Assembly: GCF_037975245.1 (NCBI RefSeq)
Contig: NC_092562.1
Span: forward strand, 24,691,554 to 24,755,553
From: Apostichopus japonicus
Lineage: Eukaryota; Echinodermata; Holothuroidea; Aspidochirotida; Stichopodidae
Length of the DNA stretch: 64,000 nucleotides
Direction: 5' to 3'
Positions within the stretch are counted from its first letter, which is position 1. Each line of letters starts with the position of its first letter. Of this stretch, positions 50,301-63,300 are shown piece after piece. The position numbers and the translations under genes are program-made. The notes under the pieces were generated by a model. The model did not search any database, was not told the DNA's origin, and was given only the letters and a program-made list of their open reading frames with translations.

Positions 50301-53063
50301 ATGAATACGAGTAAAAATGTAATAATATTTGGGAATAACGGGATATCCGTTTACTATTGCTATGTTAGCCGTGATCAAAAGATGCCGTAGTGCACGCTAT
50401 ACTTCAGAATGTGGAGTAGGGCCGGCCAGTTGGTAAGATGGGAACTTTCAGTACCACGGAATAATTAAAAGATAAAGAATATTAAAGTTGTTGATTCGTT
50501 TCATTTTCGTACCCACTTCCGTTTCATCTCTTCCCCTTCTCTTTACCTTAACGGCTCCCTCCACCCCTAACCTTCACTTGCGAATATCACAAGTTTTTCG
50601 TGCTCGTTCTGGAACTGCATCCAACCCGATGGAGGATACATTTGGACTGAGACAGAGCTGGCCGTTTGCTATATGCAGGAATATGTTTCTTCTCATGCAT
50701 TACGTAACATGCATGTAGTGATGTGTAATTGGTTGGGAAGCAGTTACGATATTTACGGTAAAGCCTTCTGTCCCATTCCGTCACCCATATCCTATAACCC
50801 ACCTCCCCGTCCCCACCCCGACCCCGAACCCTCATACCCGTACGTGAAGTCACGTCATACTACGTGAAGTCACGTCATACAATTAAGATCTAACTGAATA
50901 CGAGCTTTATCGATAAATGATGTACATGCGGCCTACTCAGGTTTGCTCTTTGACATTGTCCACGTTCGTGCGTAACGTTGCAAAACCGTGTGCACTCCTT
51001 TGAATCCCCAACTATTTTTTATTAGCACCAATCCATCGGTTGATCGTTAAAAGATAGTAACCCGATCAAATCTAATACGATAAATATAATGCATAGCCGT
51101 GAACACTAAGTCTGGACTGATACTAGAAATTAGGCCTACCTATCATGAGATCAGTTTATCTTTAGGGAAGAATTTGTTTGTTATGTCATATCGTCGGAAG
51201 TAATTTCTAACCATGCAATGACGCTATTGCATCCTTCGTTTGCATCGTTCGATGATCAATCAAATATCGAATATAATGTACCACGATACAGATGTGGAAG
51301 GAGCACAACTGCACATATATGCATGGTACGGAAGTATTCGACGCATCTCACAGATATGATTATGTGTAATAAAGAGTTGCGAAACTTCAACCGTAAACAC
51401 GTACAGAAACAAAGACTTATCTTCCAGAACTTTCAAAATGAATGCCGTTTCAAGAACACAGTGGTTATAACGCCGCTAGAACCGATACATCGGTCGATAT
51501 CCGTGTTGAAATCACAGCCATAACTTAGGACAAAATGGATGTTTATATATACTTCTACTCACCAATCCAATGACAGATCTCTTTGGTCCAGTGCGAAAGG
51601 CCCCAGTCTCCAAAGTGAAACCAGCCGGTAGATCCAGCAGATACGTTGTCTGAAAATAAGTAGGAAACATTGGTTCAAACGGCTGAATTACATCTACATT
51701 ACCACCCAAAACAATTCCATGTTTCTCGATTTTGTGCTCATTCTTTAACAAATGTAACCCACCCCCCCCCCCCCCGTAAAAACCTCTTTTGTTTCTACCC
51801 TGAACGTGGCACAACTAGGTGGAGTAAGTACAAAGAAACATCACCACCCCCACCCCCACCCCCACCCCACCCCCACCCCCACCCGAAAAATAAATAAATA
51901 TAAAACAAACACAAAAACAAACAAAACAATTCAGACAATTTGAAATTTACGTAATGTTTAAACAAGTTATATATAAAGGCTATACGTAATATTCCAGAAT
52001 ATACAATAAAAAGATCAAAGTTTTCCTCCTCTCTCCAGAAACAGTGAACTTTTAAAGTTTATGTCTTTCACCTAATTTCAACATTTCAAATATGTTTGAA
52101 CGATAAAGAAATTTTCTTCAGCTGGTGGGGTGGGTGGGTGGGTGGGTGGGTGGGGTGGGGTGGGTGGGGTGGGGTTGCATCTCGAGTCATGGCAGTGCTC
52201 CTATCCTACTTATTCACCGGAAGACCACTAAATTAAAATATTTCGTTTCTCTTGAAAAGCGCGGCTCCGAAGAATCTAGAATTTATTCTTTTCCTCCTTG
52301 CTTTTAACACCTCCAGTTTCCAAATTGCAATTCCCTGATCACCATAAAAGTATGTGTATATAGGTTTCATTTTAAAATAGCAATTCCATTATATGACTTC
52401 AGCTTAACCCTTTACTTTCCCTCTCCCTGCCCCTCCCAGTTTGTTTCTGTCCCATAACGTGGAGATTCTCCTGCGGGCAGGGCTGAACAATAATATTCTG
52501 GTCAAGATAAACATTTGACGGTTTACAATGTTAATACTACCGTCAGTGATTAAGTATCAAACGCAAACTTTGTGTAAGAACATATTTAGACCAATAATAA
52601 TAAGAAGTTATATTCTTGCGTTAACATTTATGAATGTCTAATGTTTACCATTTCTACTGTTAAATGTGAAATATAGATAGAATGCTGAAACATCATCAAT
52701 TAACCTGTGGTTCAAAAATATCGCTGTAGGAGAGATGAAATACAAATACTAAATAGTTTTACAAAAATAAAATGTTAAAGTGTTACATTAATCCTGTTTG
52801 AATAATAAATGGCTTGTTCAGAATAGAAATCATAATGACAAGAATGATAAGAACAAAATACCTAATTCACATGAAGGAGACATGGGGGGGGGGGGGTAGG
52901 GTTTTGGGCGTCGGCGTGGGCGTGGGCGTGCGAGGAATATATAGGAAATCCGGAAAATTAAAATTTATTTGCATGCAGTACCCATGTCTTTCATTTCGTA
53001 CTTACCGAAGGCGTGTGAACTCAGTATAATGACGAGTGACGTAACGACGACGGATACCCTCAT
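47372..53063 (-). CDS. Secreted pancreatic-type triglyceride lipase, PLAT-less, six exons
   Basis: Coding exons in transcript order: 53006-53063, 51563-51649, 50004-50287, 48611-48842, 48239-48375, 47372-47671. All junctions are GT-AG and phase-consistent; the product is 365 aa. Residues 1-19 are a signal peptide. VCYDELGCF (about 53-61) is the classic pancreatic lipase N-terminal signature. IIIHGWGE forms the oxyanion strand and VLVDW follows it. The catalytic triad is Ser200 (GHSLG), Asp223 (LDAAGP) and His292 (CNHARSY). [16 protein letters not shown] is also conserved. The frame stops after FCVRRY, so the C-terminal PLAT/C2 colipase-binding domain of vertebrate pancreatic lipase is absent, as in many invertebrate and phospholipase A1-like members. 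Likely an extracellular digestive or lipid-mobilising esterase; triglyceride versus phospholipid preference cannot be read. A TTAA-type MITE sits in the intron between exons 3 and 4. Confidence 0.92.
49112..49508. mobile_element. TTAA-type MITE, copy B (397 bp), with nested 25-bp insertion
   Basis: A diverged copy of the element at 43854-44216 in the same orientation, flanked by CTAA (49108-49111) and TTAA (49509-49512). Shared words include 'gacctagtttcgaatgaggtg', here reported only in part, and 'aacaaggtatcacgtttcat'. It is longer than copy A mainly because it carries a 25-base palindromic insertion plus a 7-base duplication. It lies in a lipase intron. Confidence 0.8.
49333..49357. mobile_element. 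25-bp palindromic insertion nested in a MITE
   Basis: The insert has the ends CAGGGAGTT and AACTCCCTG and the centre GTTATGG, flanked by ATCTCAG on both sides (49326-49332 and 49358-49364). The sibling MITE has a single ATCTCAG at the homologous position (44070-44076), so the insertion and its 7-bp target duplication are directly visible. The same ends occur at 31244-31268 beside a different 7-bp duplication. Confidence 0.75.
51840..52175. repeat. Simple repeats (CACCCC)n and (GGGT)n in a lipase intron
   Basis: About 51843-51885 is a run of CACCCC units and about 52118-52175 is a run of GGGT/GGGGT units. Both lie in the intron between lipase exons 1 and 2. The G-rich runs could form G-quadruplexes on one strand. 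No coding content. Confidence 0.75.
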
Positions 53064-54638
53064 TTTAGGATGATTTTAAGCATATAATTATCGTTCGTAA
53101 AAATTTGTTTTATTTTCCACAGTCACGTGACACAGCTGTCGAGAGCTCCTTCTCGGAAGTTCGGAACACGTCTTGTTGCAGCAACTTATCTTCACACGTT
53201 AAATTGTGTTTATATCTGTGCAACGGGTAATAGGTATGACCAAGCGGTGTAGCTATGGATGTGTTCTTATATGCCAGCTATAGTAATATGTATGGCCGTA
53301 TCACGACTGTACAGGGATGGTCGTGGCATGTACAACTGCACGTGGACCGTTGACTGGTATCCTTCACTGGTATCGTTGCCCGTTATAGTCCACGACGACT
53401 GTATACAGAGAACAAAATGATTTCCTTTGTCATTTGTAAATTAAACAATCTAGCATAAAGTTGATTTTCTTCATATTTAATTTTATTTAAATCTTATGTA
53501 TACATAAAAAGTGTTAATTGTCAGTTATAAATGTTAAAAAAAGTGCACGTGACAATATGGTTATGACCTGAATCGTGATACATTAGAAGGGGGAGGAGGG
53601 GAGGAGGCGGACGGGGAAGGGGAGGGGGAGGAGCGGAAGGGGGACTTTTCAATCTAATCTGATAGCGTCGCAAAGAATATCAAATCTTTAAATATTTTGC
53701 TTTGTTCCCGGTCCTTTTTCTGTTGTTACTTATTTATTGATATTTTACTATTCTTTCTAATTTCATAGTTAAATGCCGAAAAGAAACAAAGAGATTTTTC
53801 TCAATCCAAAAGAATTTGATTTCACTTCCATGTTAGCCTATATGCTTACAGTATGTTATCGTTGTATACAGGGGCATCAATCCCGATTGAAAAGTGTGAA
53901 GGGGAGGGGGGGGGGGGTGAAAGACTCACATCTAGAAATCGTCAAGTTTGCTTCTGTTTTGGTCCCTGGTCATAAATATTTCTAACAAAGGTCACATGTG
54001 ACAAGTGATTAGACTTAAATTAAGAAAGACTTATCTATTTAAAATCCGGGTGTTAGTTAGGGCCTTTATGATGGTTAATGAACTTGAAACTGAACCTAAA
54101 CACGGAAAGATTCTTAAACTTTGCACACAATAATTAATCTATGTTGTTATACAGATGTCTACAACATGTACACATGGTATCATAAGTACACTGTTGGATA
54201 TCTGAGCACATTCACTTTATCGGAAACATAAAAAACCTATAAAATAAAGATACTTGGCATCAGCTAACTTTATCATAAATAAAATATTTTGTGAACATAT
54301 GTACGTAACTGGTTAACTAGAACTTGAGGTATAATGAGTAACATTGTTATAACAACAACATAACTAGCAGCTCAGCACCCCAGACTTAACATCCTAAATG
54401 TATCTCAAAACTTCTATGAAATATATAATTATCTCAAAAAATTAACTATCATGAGTGGCATTGCTAACTAGACTGAATGCATAATATAATGTACATATAG
54501 TTTTATATTGCTTGTATACGTTCAATACAGCATTTATAAAGCTTGTGGAACTTGATGTATCACGTCTGCCATCTAATTATAATAAAGAGTGAAGCTTTTC
54601 TACAAACGTTACAGATGTTAAATGGAGTAGGCAGTGGC
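53064..54638. other. Spacer upstream of the lipase gene
   Basis: The first 100-200 bases are the presumed lipase promoter and 5' UTR (minus strand). The rest is AT-rich with a G-rich tract near 53585-53645. No coding exon, RNA gene or transposon end was recognised. Confidence 0.55.
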
Positions 54639-56347
54639 CTACATGAAATATATCTTGCCAAGGATCTTGTACAGCTCTTTCACCTTTGTCTGAAGTAGAC
54701 CACAATATATTTAACATTCAGTCGTCTTAATCTTAACTCAAAATGCTTAGCAGATAACCTCATTTAACATAAATGAAATTCGTAATTGTTAATTCAACCC
54801 AGTTGAAAAGTTCTATTCTTCATCTGGGGGTGGCGGGGAGGGGGCGCATTAACACTACTAATCTCATAGCACAATGTTTGGGCTCCCATTATGAGATATA
54901 CGACTCGTTATGGGCCTGATAGGCCTAACGCCTACACGAGTCAGTCACGAAACCTTACAGGGGATGGGGGGGGGGTTGATATTCTGTCCTCCGCCCTCCG
55001 CCATTGATTGACGCCCCTGTATTGAATAGTTCTCTTAATGTGACATTAATCAGTTTGCTTGATGACTTTAAATGACAGAATGAAAGCTTAAAGTGTTTAG
55101 TTCTGAGTGCGACACAATCTGTTGTTATCAAATCATGATCGTTAAAGAAATGATCAGGTAAACATAGCATATTTTTACTTTAGCGTACACTGACAACACC
55201 CCCCCCCCAAAAAAAAAACAAAAAAAAACACAACTTATACTTATGGTTTGCATAAAATTAGTACAAATTTACATTAACTTTGTGGGACACAACACAAATT
55301 ACATTGTAATTGGAATTGGCCACTCTTAGCCCCAATTCCCCTTACATCGCGACTGTTACCGTATGATCATGAAAATGTTACCTTAAGTAAGTATCACTAT
55401 TCTATTGGAAAGGGAACAGATACTTTTTGTTTTAGAAAAGTCACACAACATAGATCCTAGGCACAAAAAACCGAACAACTAAACTAATCCGCTCTCAACC
55501 CCAATCCCCTTACATCGGGACTATTACCGCGTGATCATGGCGTTGCGACCTCAAGTGAGTCTCACGAACCCCTTGGAAAGGGAACATATAGAACAAAAGA
55601 TCCGGATTAATGTACTTCGGAAAAGATCAAAAACTACATACATATACATATATTTTACATAGCGCATAGCTTTGATTTACCATACAACTCATGAGAGGTC
55701 ATCAATGTGGGTGTACAATGAACTACAGAGGCAACCCTATAGGGATATAGCCTAATCTGATACGAAGACTATTTATTCTGCTTATAAACCCAGTAGGGAT
55801 TATCCAACACAGCCTAATCCCCCGAATATGCAACAAATGACCTTAATAAAGTACATATTAGCTCTTCAAGTATCTAAGATGGCTCCCGAAATACTTCAAG
55901 AATCCACGTACCCTGACCAATAGTCATGCTGCGTTACTATAAGTTAAATATTTAAATTACTACATTAAGCCAATTCCACCCCCCCCCTGCTCCCTCCCCC
56001 ACCACTCCCCAAAAATCACTTCAATCAACTTCAAGATTTTGAGCAAACTTTAAGGACAGGCACATATGCCCTAATCTGCTCGTCTCCTGGTAAAATTCGA
56101 AAGGTCACAAAAGACCCTTATGGTGCAATACAGGTGGACGAACAAATCTTCTTATAATATGAGGAAAAGTTAGAATAACTCACCGTGTGTTTGACAAAGG
56201 GGTGAAGATTTCTTTCGCTTCGATTCTTTTGGCAGTAAAACAGCGTTTTCTTCGGTGATTGATTTCGTCAAGTTTCTTTTCGTTGTTTACCATTCAAGTT
56301 GCAACCGTAAAGTCCAAGTCGTTGTATCCTTAGTTCTTCCTTATATA
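54639..56347 (-). other. Candidate small minus-strand gene (partial model)
   Basis: A TATATAAG box at 56340-56347 is followed about 50 bases later by the first ATG (56293), and a 110-base open segment ends at a consensus donor gtgagt (exon 56184-56293). The ATG frame gives 36 codons rich in Lys and Arg. Another frame of the same segment is also open and looks more protein-like (TEENAVLLPKESKRKKSSP) but lacks an ATG. A second exon-like segment at 54639-54689 follows a good acceptor (tctacttcag) and reads TKVKELYKILGKIYFM and stop. Middle exons were not found, and no family was recognised. Promoter and splice words are seen; that they belong to one gene is inference. Confidence 0.25.
55319..55592 (-). 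repeat. Duplicated ~100-bp unit with local U1 snRNA-like words
   Basis: Two diverged direct copies lie at about 55319-55422 and 55489-55592, 170 bases apart. On the minus strand, copy 1 contains ATACTTACTT followed 23 bases from its start by CATGATCA, and copy 2 contains CTCACTTGAG followed by CATGATCACG. In U1 snRNA the 5' end ATACTTACCTGG is followed at base 25 by CATGATCACG. The rest of U1, including the Sm site, is not visible, so these may be U1-derived fragments or unrelated repeats. Confidence 0.35.
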
Positions 56348-57993
56348 ACAAACGGTTATGAAACCTAAGTGCTCTGAAATATTTGGCAGGCTAATTGCTA
56401 AATTCTGTTTGTTGTATTAAAATGAATATTTCAAGTTCGTCTAGAAAAACGATATAACAAAGATGTTTTTTCCGTCTCGGAGATTGGATAAAAATGGAAC
56501 TGTGATTCGAATTAAACTCATTTGAATCATTTTCTCAGCTTTGTCATTATGCAACAGGCAAGAAGTAAAACAAGGGGGTGAGGGAGTGATAAAAAAGCCC
56601 TGATAGTGCCACGTGACTAAAATTACGTCACCACATTGGTCGTGATACAGCTATGCATATTCATAGAAATTTACCTTCCTGTCAAACTTCCTATGTTGAA
56701 ATATGTTCCATTTCTGACATAATGAATAACCGTTAACTGTTAATGAATAGATTCCTCCGGTAACCAGCGGCAATGTAATAGGATGCTATCAATCATACCT
56801 TGCTCTCCTAAAGTTGTCTTTACATCAAAAGCAAATGCGCAGACGACAAAACGATACGATTTGATTGGTCGAAATAATCTTTGCCTACTATAACTTTTTA
56901 CATCACACATATTAATTGACAGCCCTGTATATGATTCCATTGCCGTCTCTGCACTGACACATTAATTAGGACTACGAATCGCTTAAAGGAATATTCACTG
57001 AAATTAAAATTGATTGCTTAACAAACTTGCTGCAAAATGTTCTGTAGCTAATTTTGGTGATACCCATCTCCATCATTTTGTATTGCGAAGATATGAATCG
57101 TTTCAAATTTGATATATTTTGTGAATGCATCTAGCGAGAGCAGCATGATTGATACCGCCTGGTAATACGGCTGAAAATGTTTTTGTGTGTCTTAATATGA
57201 TGTAATTCATTTTTCCACTAAGTAAATATATCTTTATACAAAACACTTTCATTCGTGAAATTCTAAATACAGGGATCATTGGCAACTTGAACAAACATTC
57301 CAAACGTATCATATTTAAGGACATACTTTTCAAATGTTAAGTTGAGTTATTACGATTTATAAGCAAAGTTTTAACATTAACATTTAGGCCTGCACTGATG
57401 ACCTGATGTCAACACAGATTTAGCCTTAAAGGAGCAGTCCAAAGATTTAACTTTTTTTTATAAAGGTGAATAACTTGAAAACCGGAATAGCTATAGACAC
57501 ATTAGTGGCACTAAACACCTTTTCTTTTTTCCTAGATTAATGATATCTCAAGAGGAAGATTCTGCCTACAAGTTATACTTTAGTTGGGTAACACTTTCCA
57601 GATCTAGACACCAGTTTTCAGAGATTCTGAACTCCAAGAAATTTGAAGGAGCTTATGAAATTGAATTTAAATGGAGTGCGGGTGGGGTGGGGTGGTTGAT
57701 GGGGGGTGGGAGCAGGACCTCGAGATCACAGGAGGATGGTAGAAGAAAGGAAGGATGGAAGGAAGGACATATTAGGATCGGGGGACCGGGAGAGAAAACA
57801 GGGAGGAGAACCTACACGGTAAACAAGTTCATTTTAATTGGGTTCAATTTGCGTCTCTTTCACCCCAAACTTCAGTGACCTTGTTATAGCTATGACAATA
57901 CAGGAAATCATGTTAATTCAAAGGAGACAGAACGAAGACAATTTCTCTCTGTAAACAAAAAAAGTTAGCTGCTACCCATCTGTTTTCCTGAGA

Positions 57994-58281
57994 TTAGGTC
58001 CATTTCGAGGTAATTATCATAAGTGTAGGAAGTATAACTTGAGACCGACTGTTAGGCAGTCGCCGAGTTTGTAATATACACAGCAAAGCATATAGTGAGG
58101 ATTTTGGCATCCCCAAGTTTAGCCGAGATGAAAACAAATGCTTATACTTTTTGAGAATAACTTCCAGACGTTTCTCATTTGGTTCTTGAACATTGCTCAT
58201 TGTTTCAGCTGATAATCTGATGACAGACAAAAAAGCAGTTATCTTTAATATAATCATCTTCCTGTTCGGTGGAAACCCCAT
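57994..58281 (-). CDS. Candidate secreted peptide ORF (weak)
   Basis: From the ATG at 58281 the frame has 95 codons; an internal ATG at 58257 gives a better signal-peptide start (MIILKITAFLSVIRLSA). Downstream there are basic sites (EKR and RR), which would fit a small neuropeptide or hormone precursor, but no amidation signal or repeated peptide is visible. A perfect CRE palindrome, TGACGTCA, lies at 58375-58382, about 95-120 bases upstream. No family is recognised, and the frame could be chance or the first exon of a longer gene. Confidence 0.2.
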   Translation of the reverse strand: MGFPPNRKMIILKITAFLSVIRLSAETMSNVQEPNEKRLEVILKKYKHLFSSRLNLGMPKSSLYALLCILQTRRLPNSRSQVILPTLMIITSKWT

Positions 58282-58374
58282 TTCAAAGTCGTGTTCCCAA
58301 CTCAAGATGCGGTTGATGTTGACGTCCAAATCCTCCCTGTTTCTACAGGAAGTGCGTCACAGCTGCCGGTCTGT

Positions 58375-58382
58375 GACGTCAT
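58375..58382. promoter_or_regulatory. Perfect CRE palindrome TGACGTCA
   Basis: An exact cAMP-response element occurs upstream of the weak secreted-peptide ORF on the minus strand. Such sites are common in neuropeptide promoters, but one octamer is expected by chance at about this scale, so function is only suggested. Confidence 0.3.
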
Positions 58383-60266
58383 CAAAGTAGTTTTTTTCTA
58401 GAATAATCATACTTGTTGAATTATTTTTGATTATGTAATACATTTGAAATGTTCTTTTTTTTCCTTAATTGTCAGTGTATTGTGTATTTGGACTTTCATA
58501 TTTAATGCAACTTTCCTTTAGAAATGCTATATGTTTAATTTATGAGGAGAAACGGTGTAAATGTTATTAATTGGGGAAAAAAGACATTTACAGTTAAAGA
58601 TACCAGACTCCTTTACGAAATATCTTCAGATAAAAAAAAAATCATATTTTTCACAATATTGAAATGCTATGAAGATATGGTTTAACCTCAACTCTCTCAA
58701 AACTTGCGTTAATTTGGCAATCAACTTCAGTATATCTTTAAGTTTAGATGGTAAGATTATCCCAGACAAGGTTAATATATAATTATATCAGTGGCCATTA
58801 TCGGACTTTGTATATCATATTTACGATAATAATAACCTATATGAGACCGTTAAACCAAGAAACAAACTTGGGTTACCAAAAAAAAGTCGGAAGTGTTTAC
58901 ATTTCGAAACGAGACTCAGTCGATTTGATCTTGACAACTTATTCAACGTCATTATCAATTTCCCATGAGCGGATAATATGGTTATCTATGAACATAATGT
59001 CAATATACCGAAATTGTATGGATCATAACAATAATATCCTATCATTTAATAGCATCTGTAGATACATTAGAGCCCGCTATAGGAGGTATATTAAGATTGA
59101 AATCTCTATGACTCATCTTTTATAACAATGACTTCAGAAAACAATTCGTTCCAAGCCACTAAAGCCGGCCGGTTGCGTGTCATTATTAAACTTATATAAA
59201 CTTATAGTGAACTTCCCATCTCAGAATAGTTTATTATCTTTTCTTATTACTTGTTTATACGTTTTATGATAATGTAAGCAGCTTGTTTCTTCTTTCTCGT
59301 ATCATATTAGATTTTAAACATAGTTATCGGCATACATTTATCCCTTAAATTGCATTCTTAAAGTCAACACATCTTGATTATAGTTGCCAAGGTAATATTT
59401 ATCCGCAGGGAATTTGCATATATACAAGCAGCAATCCGATGCAGGAAATTATGTTGCGTAGATACGAGAAAAAAACGATTATCCCTGATTGAAACTTGTA
59501 CCCTTCTTATCCCGCCACCTTTCCGTCCCTCCTCTCCCATACCCTCCCGCTTCCTCCACCTTTCACACAATCTCTTTTCCTTTCTCTGTCTCCCGTCGAA
59601 ATTGAGACTTTGTATGATGTATCGTGGATATTATCTTTTCAGGACACAGAATACCAATTCGTTTGTCATAGCAAAGCTATAGTCCGCCATAGTAATGACT
59701 CTAAGAAAATGTTTCCTTCACACAATTCCATCAATGTTATGGTTCTCCCACCCGTCTGATCGTGATGTGAAACCAAATCAAAACATATTTTCTGTCATTT
59801 CAGGGGACAGGCCGACAGGGAAGGTGGGAGGGGGGGGGGGTTGTCAACTTAGATAATGTATTATTTTGTTTTACCCATCACAGTCAGGGAGGGCATGATG
59901 AATTGGTGTTTGCTTTTCCTTTATACAATACCAATGAGCAGAACAATAAAAATCGATGCTGTTATTCCTAATGGAGTGGGAGACAGCTATTACTTCAAAC
60001 TCTTTTAGTGAATAATTCAAACTTTTGCCCTTTATTATTACTAATACAGACATCATTATTACCTGAAGAGAATTTACATGAAAACTTTTAATCGCCTATA
60101 AAACAAAATGTCAAATTTTCAGCTTACATTATGTAAAGAACACTGGGTCTATTTTGTGATAGTTTAAAATTTGTTCCTTGACTGTCAATCTCTTCACTTA
60201 TACTTTAATGTAGTAGACCTATAAGAGCGCGAACAATCAACACCTACGTAATTTAAAATAAATGAT

Positions 60267-60370
<104 letters not shown>

Positions 60371-63300
60371 TTATAAGCATGCAGATAAAACACATTCATT
60401 ACGTTACTAATGGTGAAAAATGGCAAGCAATATTATTCCTACATTTTAATATCCGTCGGATAATAACCATAACGAGTTGAAAGCATGTATGGTAGAATCT
60501 TAATCGATGTTTGCGCTTCTTTGCAGCATAGCAATATATATATATATATATATATATATATTCCCCATATATCATGTTATAATTGCTCATTTCACATCAT
60601 TATGCAAATAAATACCTTTTTTAATAAATTTTGTATATCTATTTTCACTTTCAGAATTTTGTTAGATTTTTCATAAGGTAAATCATAAACTAGTCATTAA
60701 ATTTACTATCATTTTTCATATCCCACTCAATGAAGCAACAATTTTTTTTAATCGAAAATAACTACGAAAGGCTTTTATGCTTATGACTAAGGGCTATGTC
60801 TGTTCCGTTTTGATGTTTCGAAATGTCATAACAAATGTTAACGTGTGTTTTTATGGCGATGCTCATAATTAAGGATTGAAATCGATAATATTTCAGCAAT
60901 CGTTATAATGCCATTGACCCTTAAATTTCCATTCCTTTCGTTACTATCATAAGACAAGAAAAAGCCGCAACGGTATTTTCTGTATCTTTGTAAGTATATC
61001 AATTGGACGCATCAATTACATTTATACTAAATTCGACGTTATGTCAAATATGGGGAATTGATTTCTTTTCGTATATTTAAAGTAAATGTTTGCATTATAT
61101 TTCCCCACCACGAGCAAAACATGACTCCTACAAAATATAAGATGTCTGTTCAAGCCACCGGCATAGGACATTATTATATCACTGAGTGGACTTTTAGAAT
61201 CATCATAAATTCATGATGTACATTGGTGGGGATGTATATATGAAGGACTTTTCTGAAAGGCAGAAACCCAGACCAAATTCATCCATCCATCCATCCTTCT
61301 TTACCCATACTCATGGCAAAAGGGGTTCAACCCCTTGAACCCCTTCCCTCCCCCTCCTCCCGACCAACAAGCCAGACATGGTCACAATATATGTTAATTA
61401 CCTCGTATGTATCTTCACAAAATAACGATATCTAAAACAATGATAAATTGTCTAATATAATTTTAAAATAAACCATTGTGCGTCAAATTTTGTTTGTCAA
61501 AAAGTTACTATAGCTGATTGCAAACTTGTTAGCGACAAGAAAGATATGCTTGGATGCTCTCATGACAAAACAAAAGGGAAGGGGGGGGGGGGTTCTAACT
61601 TAAATGGTTATACTAGGTTACCTGGGATCCGTATTTATATCATTCAAAATTGAAATAAATTTCCCCCAAAGTTCGGCAACCGTAAATGATTGTTATATGT
61701 TGCTGTACTTTGGCGGAGGAAGGATTGTATGGAGTGGCAAATCCACAATGTTTTGATATAGATGTTATTTCTGATATGTAAACATTTGCTTCATTATTCA
61801 ACATATATAACAAAAACACGGGGATCGCTTGAGTGAAGTGTGGTAACGTAATGGAATTAAAGTGAGGGCAGTATTTCTCTTGTGACGACACTCCTCGGGT
61901 AACAATGTCCAGAATGGCCAGAATCTGACTCGCTTATTGTCAGGAAATATCCGATTTTGTGGATACAATAAACAAGACTGATACATTTACGAGGGTAAAT
62001 ATGGCCTACTCTAGTTTCCCCCTCCGAAACATAAGTGTCTTAATGGGGCCTTGTAGGAAATATCAGATGATACTCTCACAAGGGGTTTCCCCTGACGTCA
62101 ACAACTTCACAGTGAATAGTTTAAGTGAGCATTTGTGAAAGTAAGTAATAATTTCCTCCGTTTATCATAACAATAAGTCGTTTCAGGTTAAAAAGTCCAC
62201 GTGGGCATATATAGAGAGCCTTCAGAGGAGGGGAAGGGGAGGGGAATGTAAGGGGAGAGAAGTGTTATTTAAATAAAAAACATGAACATGTAGTGTTAAA
62301 ATTACGAGAGAATATTTGATACAGGAATCCTCCGGCATGTTTCATTTAAACAATGGTGGCGAAATTTGGTAAAGAGAAATTGAGAATTCATATTCTCTCT
62401 CAGAATGAGAACAGTTTGGGGAAAGATGGGGTCTGGTATTTACCTCCACTATCATCAGTACATGCTTTGCAACTTCTGATAAGGGGGGGGGGGGCGAGCT
62501 TGTCACAAATTGGCTATTTTCACTTCCAATAGAAGATAATTAATAGGATACTTTAGAGGGAAATATGTTTTTGGCAAATGGAAGCGGAAATTATCCTAAA
62601 CAACTCTGTGCTTTACTGTTGGTACAAAACGCGCCAATTTCAATATCTCAAAAACGGTTGGTACAGTAGGAATTGAATGCAAATTTCACCAGGATGGTTA
62701 GAATGTGTTCCGCTTTCATAGGTCAAACATAACTGTTCCTCTGGACTATCCCCTTAAGGACCATCTACTGACGTCATACTTTTTTTCACATGTATCAGAA
62801 ATGATAGTTTCCAGGGCGACGATGGATGATGGATGTACACAACTTCGTAAATGTTCATAATCTGAAACTTGAGTTATCCCAGGCCTAAAGTGAGGATGGG
62901 TCAAGGGGGTTAGATCCCAGGACCCGAAGTTAATTTAGGGGGCTCAGGAAAATGTAGAGGATCCGGGATTTGAAGCACAAGGAATAACGTATTATCACAA
63001 TATACTTAATGTAAAAAGACGAGTTTCAAAATGGGGGCCAAAGTGGCATAGTTGTCCCAGGGTCTTGCAACAACAGACCAAGGACATAATAATAGGTGAG
63101 GAATGGGTAGGGGGGAGAGGCAGGATGTTCTTGAAAACTTTACAATTTCTTGCATAACTAATATGACTTTCTTCTATTCCGTGAAATGGGACCCTGGCGA
63201 GGACGGGGGGGGGGGGATATGGAGTGGGGGGGCTGCGTGAAAAGGGCAACACACTCCATCAAAGAAAAAGTAACACGATCGACAACAAACATTACAAAGA

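Noticed and set aside
58748-59125. 125-codon plus-strand frame
   Set aside because: Ile/Tyr/Arg-rich with no domain, signal or promoter; compatible with chance in AT-rich DNA.
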